Below, one piece after another: positions 29,264 through 38,137 of a stretch of 64,000 nucleotides of DNA. Made by a program: the position numbers and the translations under genes. Source of the DNA: Streptomyces sp. SW4 (lineage in GTDB: Bacteria > Actinomycetota > Actinomycetes > Streptomycetales > Streptomycetaceae); the NCBI GenBank assembly GCA_003248315.1, contig QKWM01000004.1, forward strand, positions 3,717,001 to 3,781,000. The letters run 5' to 3'. How positions within the stretch are numbered: the stretch's first letter is position 1; every line of letters begins with the position of its first letter. The notes under the pieces are model-generated. The model saw only the letters and a program-made list of their open reading frames with translations, ran no database searches and was not told the DNA's origin.

Positions 29264-31289
29264 TCAGTCCCGGGGAAGGTGGCCCGCGGCCAGCAGGTCC
29301 CCCAGCGCCCGGCTCAGCTCGCCGCCCACACTCTTCATGTCGGTCATTTCGCGTTCGAAGGCGGTGATCTTCCGGTAGATCTCCCCGTACCGGCGCTGTT
29401 CCTCCAGCGAGAGCCTCGGGACGTGCAGACGCCTTACGTCGATGCGTGACGTGGTGGACGCGTGCGTGCCGGCCCTGTGCACATTGGCCGGGGCACGCAA
29501 GCAGCCGGACAGGAACCATGGGTCGAGGACCGCGGGATTCGCCCTGAGCGCCGCGAGCTGGGGCCCCAGGACGGACGGGGCGTCGGTGTCCACCCGTACG
29601 TCGAAGGCCCGGGCCAGCACCGAGACGATGACGTCCTGGGACGCTGTGACCGTGAGCGAGCCGTCCTGCTCGCCCGCCGCGACCGCCGACGCCGGGAGCC
29701 ACAGCTGCGCCTGCCCGGACAGCGGAGCACCCGTGAGGACGCGCGCTTCGTCCTCCTGACGCTCCCCGCGGCGCACCAGAGACTCGGGCAGCCCCTGTCC
29801 GGTCCGGATTTCCAGGGCTCCGGCTCGTTCCAGCTCGCCGATGCTGATGAGCGGGACCGTTTCGTCGCCGTCCGCGGGTACCAGTGCCGAGAGGGCGTCG
29901 GCGGCATCGCGAAGTTCCCTCATGTACGCGTCGAACCGTGTCCAGAGACGCTTGAGGTCAACGATGGTGGCAACCCGTGTCCTCGGAACACGCCGTGCAG
30001 GCGTGAGGTCCACCTGATCGTCCAGCAGGTCGACTACGGGCACCGAGACGCTTCCCAGCGTGCTTGTACCGTTGAGAACCCCCACGATTTGTGCCGTCAC
30101 GGCGGACCAGTCGACGCCGCCTCTTTCAACGGACTCGGGACGGGCGGTGTGTGTAGTGTCCACGAACGTGATCGCCGCGCGGTCTGCTCCGCCCGGGGCT
30201 TCGGCACCGTTTGCGCACAGGATCCACAGATGCAGCCCGACGCCGTAAGGCGGGGCAGCACCGGGTGGCAGGGCGATCACGGTCCGGAGCAGGCCGGACC
30301 GCAGGAGACCGGCCCGGATCCGGCGACCCGCGCGGCGCGCCGCCACAGCGGGGGCAACACGAGAACCGCAACGCCGCCGGGAGCCAGAGCCGCCGCGGCA
30401 TGCTGCACCCAGGCGAGTTCCGGCTCGGTGCGCGGCGGCTGCCCGTACACCCAACGCGGATCTGTGGCGAGATCCGCGTGACCCCAGTCTCGCTCGTTCG
30501 ACGGCGGGTTGGAAAGGACCACATCGGCCCGCGCTCCGGGGTGGGCATCGGCCCGCAACGTGTCACCCGCTGCCAACGAGATGTTGGACAGGTCACGCTC
30601 GGCAAATCCGCCGACCGCCAGGCGCGCCTTGGTCAGCTCCACAAGAACCGCGTCGCTGTCCTGGCCCAGGAAAGACAATCCCGCCGTACGGTCAGCAGCC
30701 CACTGTCGGCCAGCTGCGACGAGCAAAGTCCCCACCCCGCACGCAGGATCCAGGACGGTCCGTACTGGTCCTGGGTGGTTCATGGCTGCGGCTTGGGCCA
30801 TGAGCCGGGCCAGCTGCATCGGAGTCGTTGTGATCTGCCGCACGTGGGTCCGCAGCCACCGCTCAAGAAGGAGGTCGAAAGTCCTGTGCTTCTCGTCCGG
30901 CTCAGCCAATTCGAGAGTGCGCTCCAGAAGGCGGGTCTGACGCTGATCAAGGAGCGGGCCCAGCGTCGGGCTGCTTGCCTTGACGCTACTCTGCAGGAGT
31001 CCTACCTGGGCCACCAGCAGGCCCGTCGTATCCCGGTCGCCCAGGGACTCGTACTCCGGCCAGAGCCGGTCGAGCGGGTTCAGCCCCGTCTTGAGTTTGT
31101 TCTCCCGCCTGAGCCACTCTTCGACTTGCGGAAGTGAGAAGTGCGGGCTCGTGTCGGTGCCGCCGACAGGGGAGGGAAAGTTGTCGTACCGCCGCCGCCA
31201 GTTGCTGACGGCGGCGCGCCCTACTCCCGCGATGCGGGCGATCTCTGCCAGGGTGACGACAACCGGGACGACCCTGAGGACGTGGACAT
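29264..31289 (-). CDS. N-6 DNA methylase (HsdM-like) with N-terminal HTH (frameshifted)
   Basis: About 675 residues; breaks near 31260 and 30310. The start is ATG 31289 behind an excellent GGAGGAG. An N-terminal HTH ('TLAEIARIAGVGRAAVSNWRRRY') is followed by a helical segment, then the methylase core: 'VLDPACGVGTLLVAAG' (motif I, SAM), 'FLGQDSDAV', 'VVLSNPPSNERDWGH' (motif IV) and 'GGVAVLVLPPLW'. The catalytic NPP[F/Y] reads NPPS here, which removes the aromatic residue that usually stacks on the flipped base. The C-terminus ('LSLEEQRRYGEIYRKI') resembles a short type I specificity-like region. No hsdR lies nearby. The role may be modification, or regulation/self-recognition if the enzyme is weak. 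Confidence 0.8.
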
Positions 31290-31362
31290 GATCTCCTCCG
31301 GAGCTCGTGGCGGCCTCACGCCCAATGGATCCTTGACCACCTGCGTATGGGGGGCGCATTGT

Positions 31363-31382
31363 TTGACTGAGTTTACGCATAG
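31363..31382 (-). promoter_or_regulatory. island motif upstream of the N-6 methylase
   Basis: The minus strand reads CTATGCGTAAACTCAGTCAA and ends 73 bases before the methylase ATG, exactly the spacing seen for the kinase site at 27679-27698. It matches the drmD and kinase sites at almost all positions. Operator or promoter function is inferred. Confidence 0.6.
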
Positions 31383-31434
31383 GCTGCGCCCCGCTCCGCG
31401 CACCTCGCATGGCTCGCTTGGCCGGTCCCGGGCC

Positions 31435-31460
31435 AGGGCCTGTCCTGGTGGACAGGCCCT
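31435..31460. terminator. perfect 11-bp hairpin in the island-edge region
   Basis: AGGGCCTGTCC (31435-31445) and GGACAGGCCCT (31450-31460) pair perfectly around a TGGT loop. No T tract follows on either strand. It could be a factor-assisted terminator insulating the methylase promoter, or a recombination or protein-binding palindrome. Confidence 0.5.
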
Positions 31461-31951
31461 ACGCCTGAGTGGGTGCGATTCCTTGGCGTGCCGTATGAGG
31501 CCTGTGGGGGAGATAAGCGTGTGCCTTTGCCGTGTGCCCCCTGAGCGCAGGCGATCTGTCTCGTCTGTCACCCAAGTTGACCTCCTCGTTGTGGTGCCTT
31601 TTGCTGGGGCAATCTGTCGTCCGCGCAAGTGCGTTATGGCCGGCCGAGACGCCGATCGCCGCCTCTGCGGTCTCGCCGCCCCCGACAGCTTCAGGAGCCA
31701 GCAGCATGCTTTCCCGCCCGCAACGGGTGGTTGGTCTCCAAGCCGGGGACCACAGCTCGCGCCTCGGAGCGGAGCCTGTCGCGGCCTCGGTCGAATCAGA
31801 GCGTTTTCCTTCGACTGCCTCTGCAACCCGTCCTAGCAGGTCACAGCCGTTTCAATACCGGAAATTCGCAGGTCAGAAGGGTGTACCAGGAAGACCCGGT
31901 GCACAGCCTCACTCGTCTGCCCCATCTTCGCGCATCCCATTGCCGCTCCCC

Positions 31952-32260
31952 TCAAGGCGCCCCCGGTACCGCTGTCGGGGCCGGGGAGGTCGCCGGGGCC
32001 GCCGATAAGACGAGGCAGAACAGTGACGGGGGTAGGCACTGGGCGATGCGAAGCGTGTCCTTCTCCTGGCACGGGGAGTCGTCGGGATGGCCGCAGAAGG
32101 CCGGGTCGGCGGACGGGCTGGAGCAGCCCGACGAGGGCTCGGTGTCGTACGGGCTCGGTGGGTGGGCCTCGGGCTTCGTGCTGTCGACGTAGACCGTCGC
32201 CGCGTAGCCCGCCGCGCTCAGGATCAGGGGTGCCGGGAGGAACAGGCGGGTGGCGCAGGG
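31952..32260 (-). CDS. possible small membrane/exported protein
   Basis: The reading frame contains a plausible hydrophobic segment ('LFLPAPLILSAAGYAATVYV') followed by an acidic, Cys-containing region ('GCSSPSADPAFCGHPDD', 'CQEKDTLRIAQC') and a second hydrophobic stretch ('LFCLVLSAAPA'). Codon use is Streptomyces-like, but I find no convincing start or ribosome site, and the upstream end may be frameshifted. I do not recognise the family. The right boundary is approximate. Confidence 0.35.
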   Translation of the reverse strand, partial: PCATRLFLPAPLILSAAGYAATVYVDSTKPEAHPPSPYDTEPSSGCSSPSADPAFCGHPDDSPCQEKDTLRIAQCLPPSLFCLVLSAAPATSPAPTAVPGAP

Positions 32261-32432
32261 GAGGCGCGCACGCTCGGGCGGGGCGGTGGAGCCGGAGGCT
32301 TTGGTCGTGTGGTTCAGCCCTGCAGGGCGGGAGGTGGCTGACCGCGGTGGGCCCGACGTCGCGCGGGAAAATGCAGGTGCGGACGCGGTCGACTCCTCGT
32401 TACGGTCCTGGTGTTCGAAAGAGGGGGACGAC

Positions 32433-33163
32433 GTGGCGAAACTGAACCAGATCATCGCCGTCGAGAAGGGCGTCAAGAGCAAGGCGCTCCAGGACGTGAC
32501 CGCGGCTCACCACAAGGTGCAGAAGCCGGCGCTGCTCGCCGGATCTCGCGGACCTACCAGCCCAAGGACGAGGAGGGCGAGCAGCTGCCGCCCGAGTCCA
32601 CGCGGGTGCAGGTCATGGCCGAGGACGTACTGCGCGAGATGTCCGCGTCGCTGACCCGGCTGTTCGACGTCACCGCCACCAAGGACTGGGCCAACTGCAC
32701 CGCCCGGGCCGACGTCGTGGTCGACGGGCGCACGATCCTCGCCGACGTGCCGGTCAGCTACCTGCTCTTCCTGGAGAAGCAGCTCACCGACCTGCACGCC
32801 TTCGTCAAGAAGCTGCCGGTGCTGGACGCCGCCGAGTCCTGGTCCCTCGACCCGTCGACCGACTGGTGGAAGACCGACGCGGTGCGCACCATCCGTACGA
32901 AGAAGGTGCCGCGCAACCACGTCAAGGCCGAGGCCACCGACAAGCACCCGGCCCAGGTCGACGTGTACTACGAGGACATCGCCGTCGGGTACTGGACGAC
33001 GGTGAAGTTCTCCGGCGCCCTTCCGGCGCGGCGGGTGAACGAGCTGCTGGAGCGGGTCGAGAAGCTCCAGCAGGCGGTCAAGTTCGCCCGTGAGGAGGCC
33101 AACGGGGCCGAGGTCACCGACCAGCGGGTCGGGGACGCGGTGTTCGGTTACCTGTTCGGCTGA
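32433..33163 (+). CDS. conserved protein of unknown function upstream of the permuted tRNA-like element (frameshifted)
   Basis: About 243 residues. It starts at GTG 32433 ('VAKLNQIIAVEKGVKSKA') with GGGGG upstream; one base is lost near 32545, so most of the protein is in another frame ('SRTYQPKDEEGEQLPPEST', 'LFDVTATKDWANCTARADV', 'LADVPVSYLLFLEKQLTDL', 'VKFSGALPARRVNELLERV', ending 'GDAVFGYLFG'). I recall closely similar proteins across bacteria as an uncharacterised family (probably the one called DUF7873), with no assigned function. It is soluble, with no catalytic motif I can name. It lies immediately upstream of a structured RNA-like region in the same direction, so a role with that RNA is attractive but unproven. 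Confidence 0.75.
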
Positions 33164-33193
33164 CGGCGCGGCCACGGGTGGTATCCACGAACG

Positions 33194-33215
33194 CCCCCGC
33201 GTGCGAGCGCGGGGG
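33194..33215 (+). terminator. strong hairpin behind the 32433 gene
   Basis: CCCCCGCG (33194-33201) pairs perfectly with CGCGGGGG (33208-33215) around a 6-base loop, 30 bases after the stop codon. No T tract follows. It could terminate the upstream gene or be the first stem of the structured intergenic RNA. Confidence 0.5.
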
Positions 33216-33389
33216 TGCGCCACAGGCGCGGGCAGGATTGAGGACCGGTCCGCGCGATGAGCGCAAGCTGAAACTGAAGGTCAGCCTGAACCGGCGCGGG
33301 GCGTTCAGCCTCCGTGCCGTCAATCTCAGACTCTCGCTCCAGCTTCAGCATCGCCGCCGATCGCCGGTGCGACCGGGGGTGGACGGACA

Positions 33390-33466
33390 CCGTCGGGTGC
33401 GAGTTCGAATCTCGTCTGCACCTCTTCCCGGTGCGGTAGTTCAATGGCAGAACACGACGGTCTGAC
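33390..33466 (+). ncRNA. circularly permuted tRNA-like element (3' half before 5' half)
   Basis: The first half reads as the 3' part of a tRNA: CCGTCG (33390-33395), a short variable stretch, T stem GCGAG/CTCGT around TTCGAAT (33399-33415) and acceptor strand CTGCACC (33416-33422). After seven bases comes what would be a tRNA 5' part: acceptor GGTGCGG (33430-33436), TA, D stem GTTC/GAAC around AATGGCA (33439-33453) and CGACGG (33455-33460). The two acceptor strands pair over 7 bp (one G-U), and CCGTCG pairs with CGACGG over 6 bp as an anticodon stem. All four arms therefore close only if the halves are taken in permuted order. CCA is not encoded and no intact anticodon loop is present. No conventional tRNA fits the linear order. 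Confidence 0.55.
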
Positions 33467-33521
33467 GACTGATCCGCCCTCTTCGACGACGCCGGCGTGC
33501 GCACGGGTGGCATCCCCAGGG

Positions 33522-33549
33522 GCCCGGGAGCTGGACAAGACTCCCGGGC
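33522..33549 (+). terminator. GC-rich hairpin downstream of the permuted tRNA-like element
   Basis: GCCCGGGAG (33522-33530) and CTCCCGGGC (33541-33549) form a 9-bp perfect stem, extendable by a G-U and a G-C pair, with a 10-base loop. It probably marks the 3' end of the RNA from the tRNA-like region, or the end of the convergent MazG-like gene. Confidence 0.55.
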
Positions 33550-33595
33550 TCCGCCACGTCCGCGGCGTGTGGTGGGCCGGCTCGATGGTGGCGCG

Positions 33596-34015
33596 TCAGG
33601 TGCCCAGGGAGCGCCGCTTCACCCGGGTCAGGTGGCGGGCGAACACCTCGCGTGTCTCCGGTGTCAGCGAGCGCAGCGCGACCAGTGCCGTGATCACCAC
33701 GTCGCACAGTTCCGCCTGGACGTCGTCCCAGGTGTGCGTGACGCCCTTGCGCGGGTTCTGGCCCGTCGCGCCGATCACCGCCTGCGCGGTCTCGCCGACC
33801 TCCTCCGACAGCTTCAGCACGCGCAGCAGCAGTCCCTCCCGGCCATGGACCGGTGAGCCCGCGTCCACCCACTTCCACAGGTCGTCGATGGTGTCCCAGA
33901 GGTCGCCGCCATAGCCGCCATAGCCGCCATCGCCGCCGTAGCCGCCATCGCCGCGGTAGCCGCCATCGCCGCCGTGGCCGTCGGAGGTGTCGCCGCCAGG
34001 GTCGTTCTCGTCCAT
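33596..34015 (-). CDS. MazG-like nucleotide pyrophosphohydrolase family protein
   Basis: An intact 139-residue protein. The all-alpha MazG core has 'LKLSEEVGETAQAVIG' (E-x-x-E metal site, about residues 68-83) and 'DVQAELCDVVITALVAL' (E...D). Family members hydrolyse nucleoside triphosphates to clear abnormal nucleotides. The N-terminus is odd: about 30 residues of Gly/Tyr/Asp repeats (GGYGGDGGYGGYGG-type), encoded by a hexamer-like DNA repeat at about 33905-33975, which suggests slippage-driven length variation. It is transcribed toward the tRNA-like region. Confidence 0.85.
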   Translation of the reverse strand: MDENDPGGDTSDGHGGDGGYRGDGGYGGDGGYGGYGGDLWDTIDDLWKWVDAGSPVHGREGLLLRVLKLSEEVGETAQAVIGATGQNPRKGVTHTWDDVQAELCDVVITALVALRSLTPETREVFARHLTRVKRRSLGT

Positions 34016-34054
34016 GCAGGCAGCTTGCCATGGGGGCCGGCGCTCCGGCCGTAC

Positions 34055-34596
34055 TCAGGCGAACAGGGGTTCCTGTTCGCCTTCCGCCGCCTTCCGTACC
34101 CGCTTGTTCCGCGCCCCGACGACCACCGCCGTCGCCGCCGCGACCGTCGCGAACGCCGCCGGCACCATCCAGCCCCGGTTGACGGCGTGGCCCAGGGCGT
34201 GGTCGACGGAGAGCCGCCCGGGGCCGGTGACCGCGAGGCCGGCGGCGGTCAGGCCGAGGGACACCGCGTACTCGTAGCCGCCCGCCTGGGCGAAGAAGCC
34301 GGCGGGGGCGTGGACCGCCGCCGCTCCCGCCATCGCCCCGGCCGCCGCCGCTCCGGCCGCCGGTGTGGCCAGGCCCAGTGCGAGCAGCACTCCGCCGCCC
34401 GCCTCCGCCAGGCCCGCGGCCGTCGCGCTCGCCTTGCCCGGCGTGTAGCCGACCGACTCCATGAACTGGCCCGTCCCCTCGATTCCGCCGCCCCGAACCA
34501 GCCGAGCAGCTTCTGCGCGCCGTGCGCGGCCAGCACGCCGCCTGTGCCGAGGCGGAGCAGCAGCAGACCGAGATCGCGCCGGTCGTAACAGGTCAC
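34055..34596 (-). CDS. DoxX-family membrane protein (frameshifted)
   Basis: About 180 residues, four hydrophobic segments: 'LGLLLLRLGTGGVLAAHG', 'AAGLAEAGGGVLLALGLA', 'AAGAMAGAAAVHA' and 'AAFATVAAATAVVVGA'. 'AHGAQKLLGWFGG' and 'GQFMESVGYTPGKA' are typical of DoxX/DoxD-like proteins. The start is GTG 34596 with GAGGGAG upstream; one base is missing in a G run near 34490. DoxX proteins are integral membrane proteins of poorly defined redox-related function. Confidence 0.8.
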
Positions 34597-34848
34597 GTCG
34601 ACTCCCTCGTGAGAACGTGCGGGCGAGCGGGGCTCCGGCGTCACGGCAACGGCCGGGCACCGGCCTCCACCGTCGCACCGGCGGTCCTCGGGCGACCTGT
34701 CACACGCGCCGTTCGGGTGGTCCCCGGGCCCGCCGCCGCGCACGCTCGACCTCGTGCCGGCCGCCCGCCCTCACCACCGTCCACCCCTGCTCCGCCCCGT
34801 GCCGCGCCCGGGTGGCGGGCCTCGGGGGCCGGTGTGACGCTGACCGGC

Positions 34849-35175
34849 ATGACGATTCAGCAGAACCGACTCAGCGACCCGGCGGTCCGGGCCTTCGTCG
34901 CCGCCGTCAACGCCCACGACCGCGAGGCCTTCCGCTCCGTGCTCGCCCCCGACGCGACGATGGCGGACGACGGCACGGACCGTGACCTCGACGAGTGGAT
35001 CGACGCGGAGATCTTCTCCTCCAACGGCCACATGGAGGTCGACAACGAGTCCAACGGCGGCCGGGCCCTCATCGCCCGCTACCGCAACGACACCTGGGGC
35101 GAGATGCGCACCCGGTGGATGTTCGACGTCGACGAGGACGGACGGATCCGGCGGTTCGAGACGGGCCAGGCCTGA
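34849..35175 (+). CDS. NTF2-like / SnoaL-fold protein
   Basis: An intact 108-residue protein starting at ATG 34849. 'VRAFVAAVNAHDREAFRSVLAPDATMADDG' and the C-terminal 'TRWMFDVDEDGRIRRFETGQA' are typical of small cone-shaped NTF2-like proteins, which include isomerases, dehydratases and binding proteins. The active-site residues do not point to a reaction. Confidence 0.8.
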   Translation: MTIQQNRLSDPAVRAFVAAVNAHDREAFRSVLAPDATMADDGTDRDLDEWIDAEIFSSNGHMEVDNESNGGRALIARYRNDTWGEMRTRWMFDVDEDGRIRRFETGQA

Positions 35176-35511
35176 CCGGCCGCCCGCGCGGCAGCCGTCG
35201 CGCGAAAGCCGTCCGGCCCGCGCGCCCGCGCGGCAACCGTCCGCCCGCCGTCCGTGCGGCAGCCGTTCCACTCGTCGGCGCAGCGCTCCGCGGTCCCGCG
35301 CGGAGCCCACCCCGGCCGACGGTGTGGAACGGCTGCCGCCCTCCCCCTCGGTATGGCCTGTGGAGGTCAGCTGTCCACCCGTGCTCCGTTTGTGAAGCTC
35401 TGGTGGAGGAGAGTTGAGCATATGCTCCCCACCGGCCGCAATAGTGCGGAAGTTCAAATTCCGATTGTGTGAACCCCGGCGGGGACGGCCTTGTTCGGCT
35501 CGTTCGGGTCC

Positions 35512-36266
35512 TCAGCCCCGCCCCACGTACGGCATCGCCGTCGCCAGCACCGTCGCGAACTGCACGTTCGCCTCCAGCGGCAGCTCCGCCATGTGCCGCA
35601 CCGTGCGCGCCACGTCGGCGACGTCCATCACCGGTTCCGGCGCCACCTCCCCGTTCGCCTGGAGCGCGCCCGTCTGCATGCGGGCCGTCATGTCGGTCGC
35701 CGCGTTGCCGATGTCGATCTGCCCCACCGCGATGCCGTAGGCCCGCCCGTCCAGCGACAGCGACTTGGTCAGGCCCGTCAGGGCGTGCTTGGTCGCGGTG
35801 TATGCCGCCGAGTGCGGCCGGGGCGTGTGGGCCGAGATCGAGCCGTTGTTGATGATCCGGCCCCCTGCGGGTCCTGCTCCTTCATCTGCCGGTACGCCGC
35901 CTGCGCGCACAGGAACGCGCCGTTGAGGTTGGTGTCCACCACGTGCCGCCAGGCGTCGTAGGACAGCTCCTCCACCGGCACCCCGCCCGGCCCGAACGTG
36001 CCGGCGTTGTTGAACAGCAGGTCCAGGCGGCCGAAGCGCTCGCGCACCGCGGCGAACAGGGCCGCCACGTCGTCGGGGCTGGAGACGTCGGTGCGCACGG
36101 CGAGGGCCGTGGCGCCCGGCACCAGCGCCGCCGTCTCCTCCAGCGTCTCGGTGCGGCGGCCGGCCAGGGCCAGCGACCAGCCCGCGCGCAGCAGTTCCAC
36201 GGCGACCGCGCGGCCGATGCCGGAGCCCGCCCCGGTGACCACGCCGATCCTGTGCCGTTCCGTCAT
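35512..36266 (-). CDS. short-chain dehydrogenase/reductase (frameshifted)
   Basis: About 250 residues. Classical SDR: 'VVTGAGSGIGRAVAVELL' (NAD(P) site, residues about 9-26), 'LDLLFNNAGTFGPGG' (NNAG), 'GRIINNGSISAHTPRPHSAAYTATKHAL' with catalytic Ser and Y-x-x-x-K split across a break near 35890. The start is ATG 36266 with GAGGAGG; a longer in-frame start at 36365 would add a repetitive Ala/Thr/Glu-rich tail. The substrate cannot be told. Confidence 0.85.
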
Positions 36267-36498
36267 CGCGGACGCCTCCTCGCCGGCCGTTGCCTCGGCC
36301 GCAGCTACGGCCGTTCCTTCCGTCGCCGCTCCGGCCGTTCCCTCGGTAGTTCTCACGGTGTTCATGGGTCCGCAGCGTACGTGTGGGGACATCGGGCGGA
36401 ACTCATCACTCCGCAACGGAGTGGTCATGTCCCTGCCCATCCCGGGTCGTCGCGGGCCGTTCGAATGCTCCCCACAGCCATCGCCAGGGGAGGAACGG

Positions 36499-38137
36499 AT
36501 GACACCCGCGCACCACCGGACCCCGCACGCCCCCGAACTCCGCGCGGCCGCCCGCCACGTGGGCCGCCGCCGCTTCCTGACCGTCACCGGCGCCGCCGCG
36601 GCGCTCGCCTTCTCCGTCGGCCTGCCCACCGCGGGCACCGCGAGCGCGGCCGAACTCGACGCCGCCCGGCTCACCGACGACCCGTTCACGCTCGGCGTCG
36701 CCTCCGGCGACCCGCGGCCCGACTCCGTCCTGCTGTGGACCCGCCTGGCCCCCGCCCCGTACCAGGCCGACAGCGGCCTGCCCGCCCAGCGCGTCACCGT
36801 GGAGTGGGAGCTGGCCCTCGACGAGCGGTTCCGGCGCGTCGTCAGACGCGGCCGGGCCACCGCCCACCCGGAGTACCACCACGCCGTACACGTCGAGGTC
36901 GCCCACCTCGCCCCGGCCACGTCTACCACTACCGCTTCCGCGCCGGCCGGTTCGTCAGCCCGCCGGCCGCACCCGCACCGCGCCCGCCGACCGCAGCCGC
37001 GCCTCCGCGCTCACCTTCGGACTGGTCTCCTGCCAGCGCTACGACCAGGGGTACTACACGGCGTACAAGCACCTCGCCGAGGAGGACGTGGACGTCGTCT
37101 TCCACCTCGGCGACTACCTCTACGAGTACGCCGTCAACTCCTCCGCCGGCGCCCGCGCCTACCCGGCCGGCACCCTGCCCGACCTGTTCCGCCGCGAGAC
37201 GGTGACCCTGGAGGACTACCGCCTGCGGTACGCCCTCTACAAGACGGACCCCGACCTTAGGGCCGCGCACGCCGCGCACCCCTTCGTCGTCACCTGGGAC
37301 GACCACGAGACCGAGAACAACTACGCCGCCGACACCCCCGAGAACAGCGTCCCGCCGGAGGAGTTCCTGCTGCGCCGCGCCGCCGCCTACCGCGCCTACT
37401 GGGAGAACATGCCGCTGCGCCGCCCGCAGCTCCCCGACGGCCCCGACCTGAGGCTCTACCGCCGTCTGCACTGGGGCCGGCTGGCCCAGTTCGACGTCCT
37501 CGACACCCGCCAGTACCGCACGAACCAGGCCTACGGCGACGGCTGGAAGTACCCCGGCCCCGAGTCGGAGGACCCGAGCCGCACGCTCACCGGCGACGCC
37601 CAGGAACGCTGGCTGATCGACGGCTGGCACCGGTCGGACGCCGTGTGGAACGTGGTGCCGCAGCAGGTCACCTTCTCCCGCCGGTACGACACCACCACCC
37701 CGCCGTCCAAGGTCTCCATGGACGCCTGGGACGGCTACCCCGCCTCCCGCGAGCGGGTGCTGGCCGGCGCGCAGGCCGCCGGCGTCCAGAACCTGATGGT
37801 CCTCACCGGCGACGTGCACGTCCACTACGGCTTCGACATCAAGCGGGACTTCGACGACCCGGACTCCCGGACCGTCGGCACCGAGATCGTCACCACGTCC
37901 GTCACCAGCGGCGGCAACGGCTCGGAGAAACCGGCCAACTGGGAGACCCTCATGGCCGCCAACCCGCACATGAGGTTCTACGACGGCCGGCGCGGCTACG
38001 TCACCGTGTCTCTCGGCCCGGACGCGGCGCGCGCCGACTTCAGGACCGTCTCCCACGTGACCACCCAGGGAGCGCCTGTGACCACGGCCGCGTCCTTCGT
38101 CACCGAGGCCGGCAACCAGGGCCTCACACCGGCGTGA
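36499..38137 (+). CDS. phoD: PhoD-family alkaline phosphatase/phosphodiesterase, Tat-exported (frameshifted)
   Basis: About 545 residues with breaks near 36915 and 36990. It starts at ATG 36499 behind AGGGGAGG. The N-terminus has a twin-arginine signal ('GRRRFLTVTGAAAALAF') ending near 'TASA'. Then 'FTLGVASGDPRPDSVLLWTRL', 'FGLVSCQRYDQGYYTAY', 'DVVFHLGDYLYEY', 'VTWDDHETENNYA', 'RTLTGDAQERWL' and 'LMVLTGDVHVHYGFD' give the metal-binding Asp/His/Asn set of PhoD. It hydrolyses phosphate esters or teichoic-type diesters outside the cell. The end overlaps the convergent oxidoreductase by 14 bases. No clear PHO box was seen in the short upstream region. Confidence 0.9.

Larger units (their letters stand above)
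31290..31951. other. gene-poor stretch at the right edge of the defence island
   Basis: About 660 bases without a convincing gene. It holds the island motif (31363-31382), a strong hairpin (31435-31460) and otherwise sequence of mixed composition. The open frames here lack ribosome sites and recognisable domains. It may be remnant DNA at the boundary between island and core chromosome. Confidence 0.5.

Noticed and set aside
33430..33500. An ordinary tRNA gene in the normal order
   Set aside because: After the D arm the sequence does not provide a closing anticodon stem, T arm or acceptor 3' strand downstream. The matching parts are upstream, hence the permuted interpretation.
33905..33975. 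A CRISPR-like array
   Set aside because: The repeats are short in-frame codon repeats inside the MazG-like gene, with no spacers. No CRISPR array was seen anywhere in the window.
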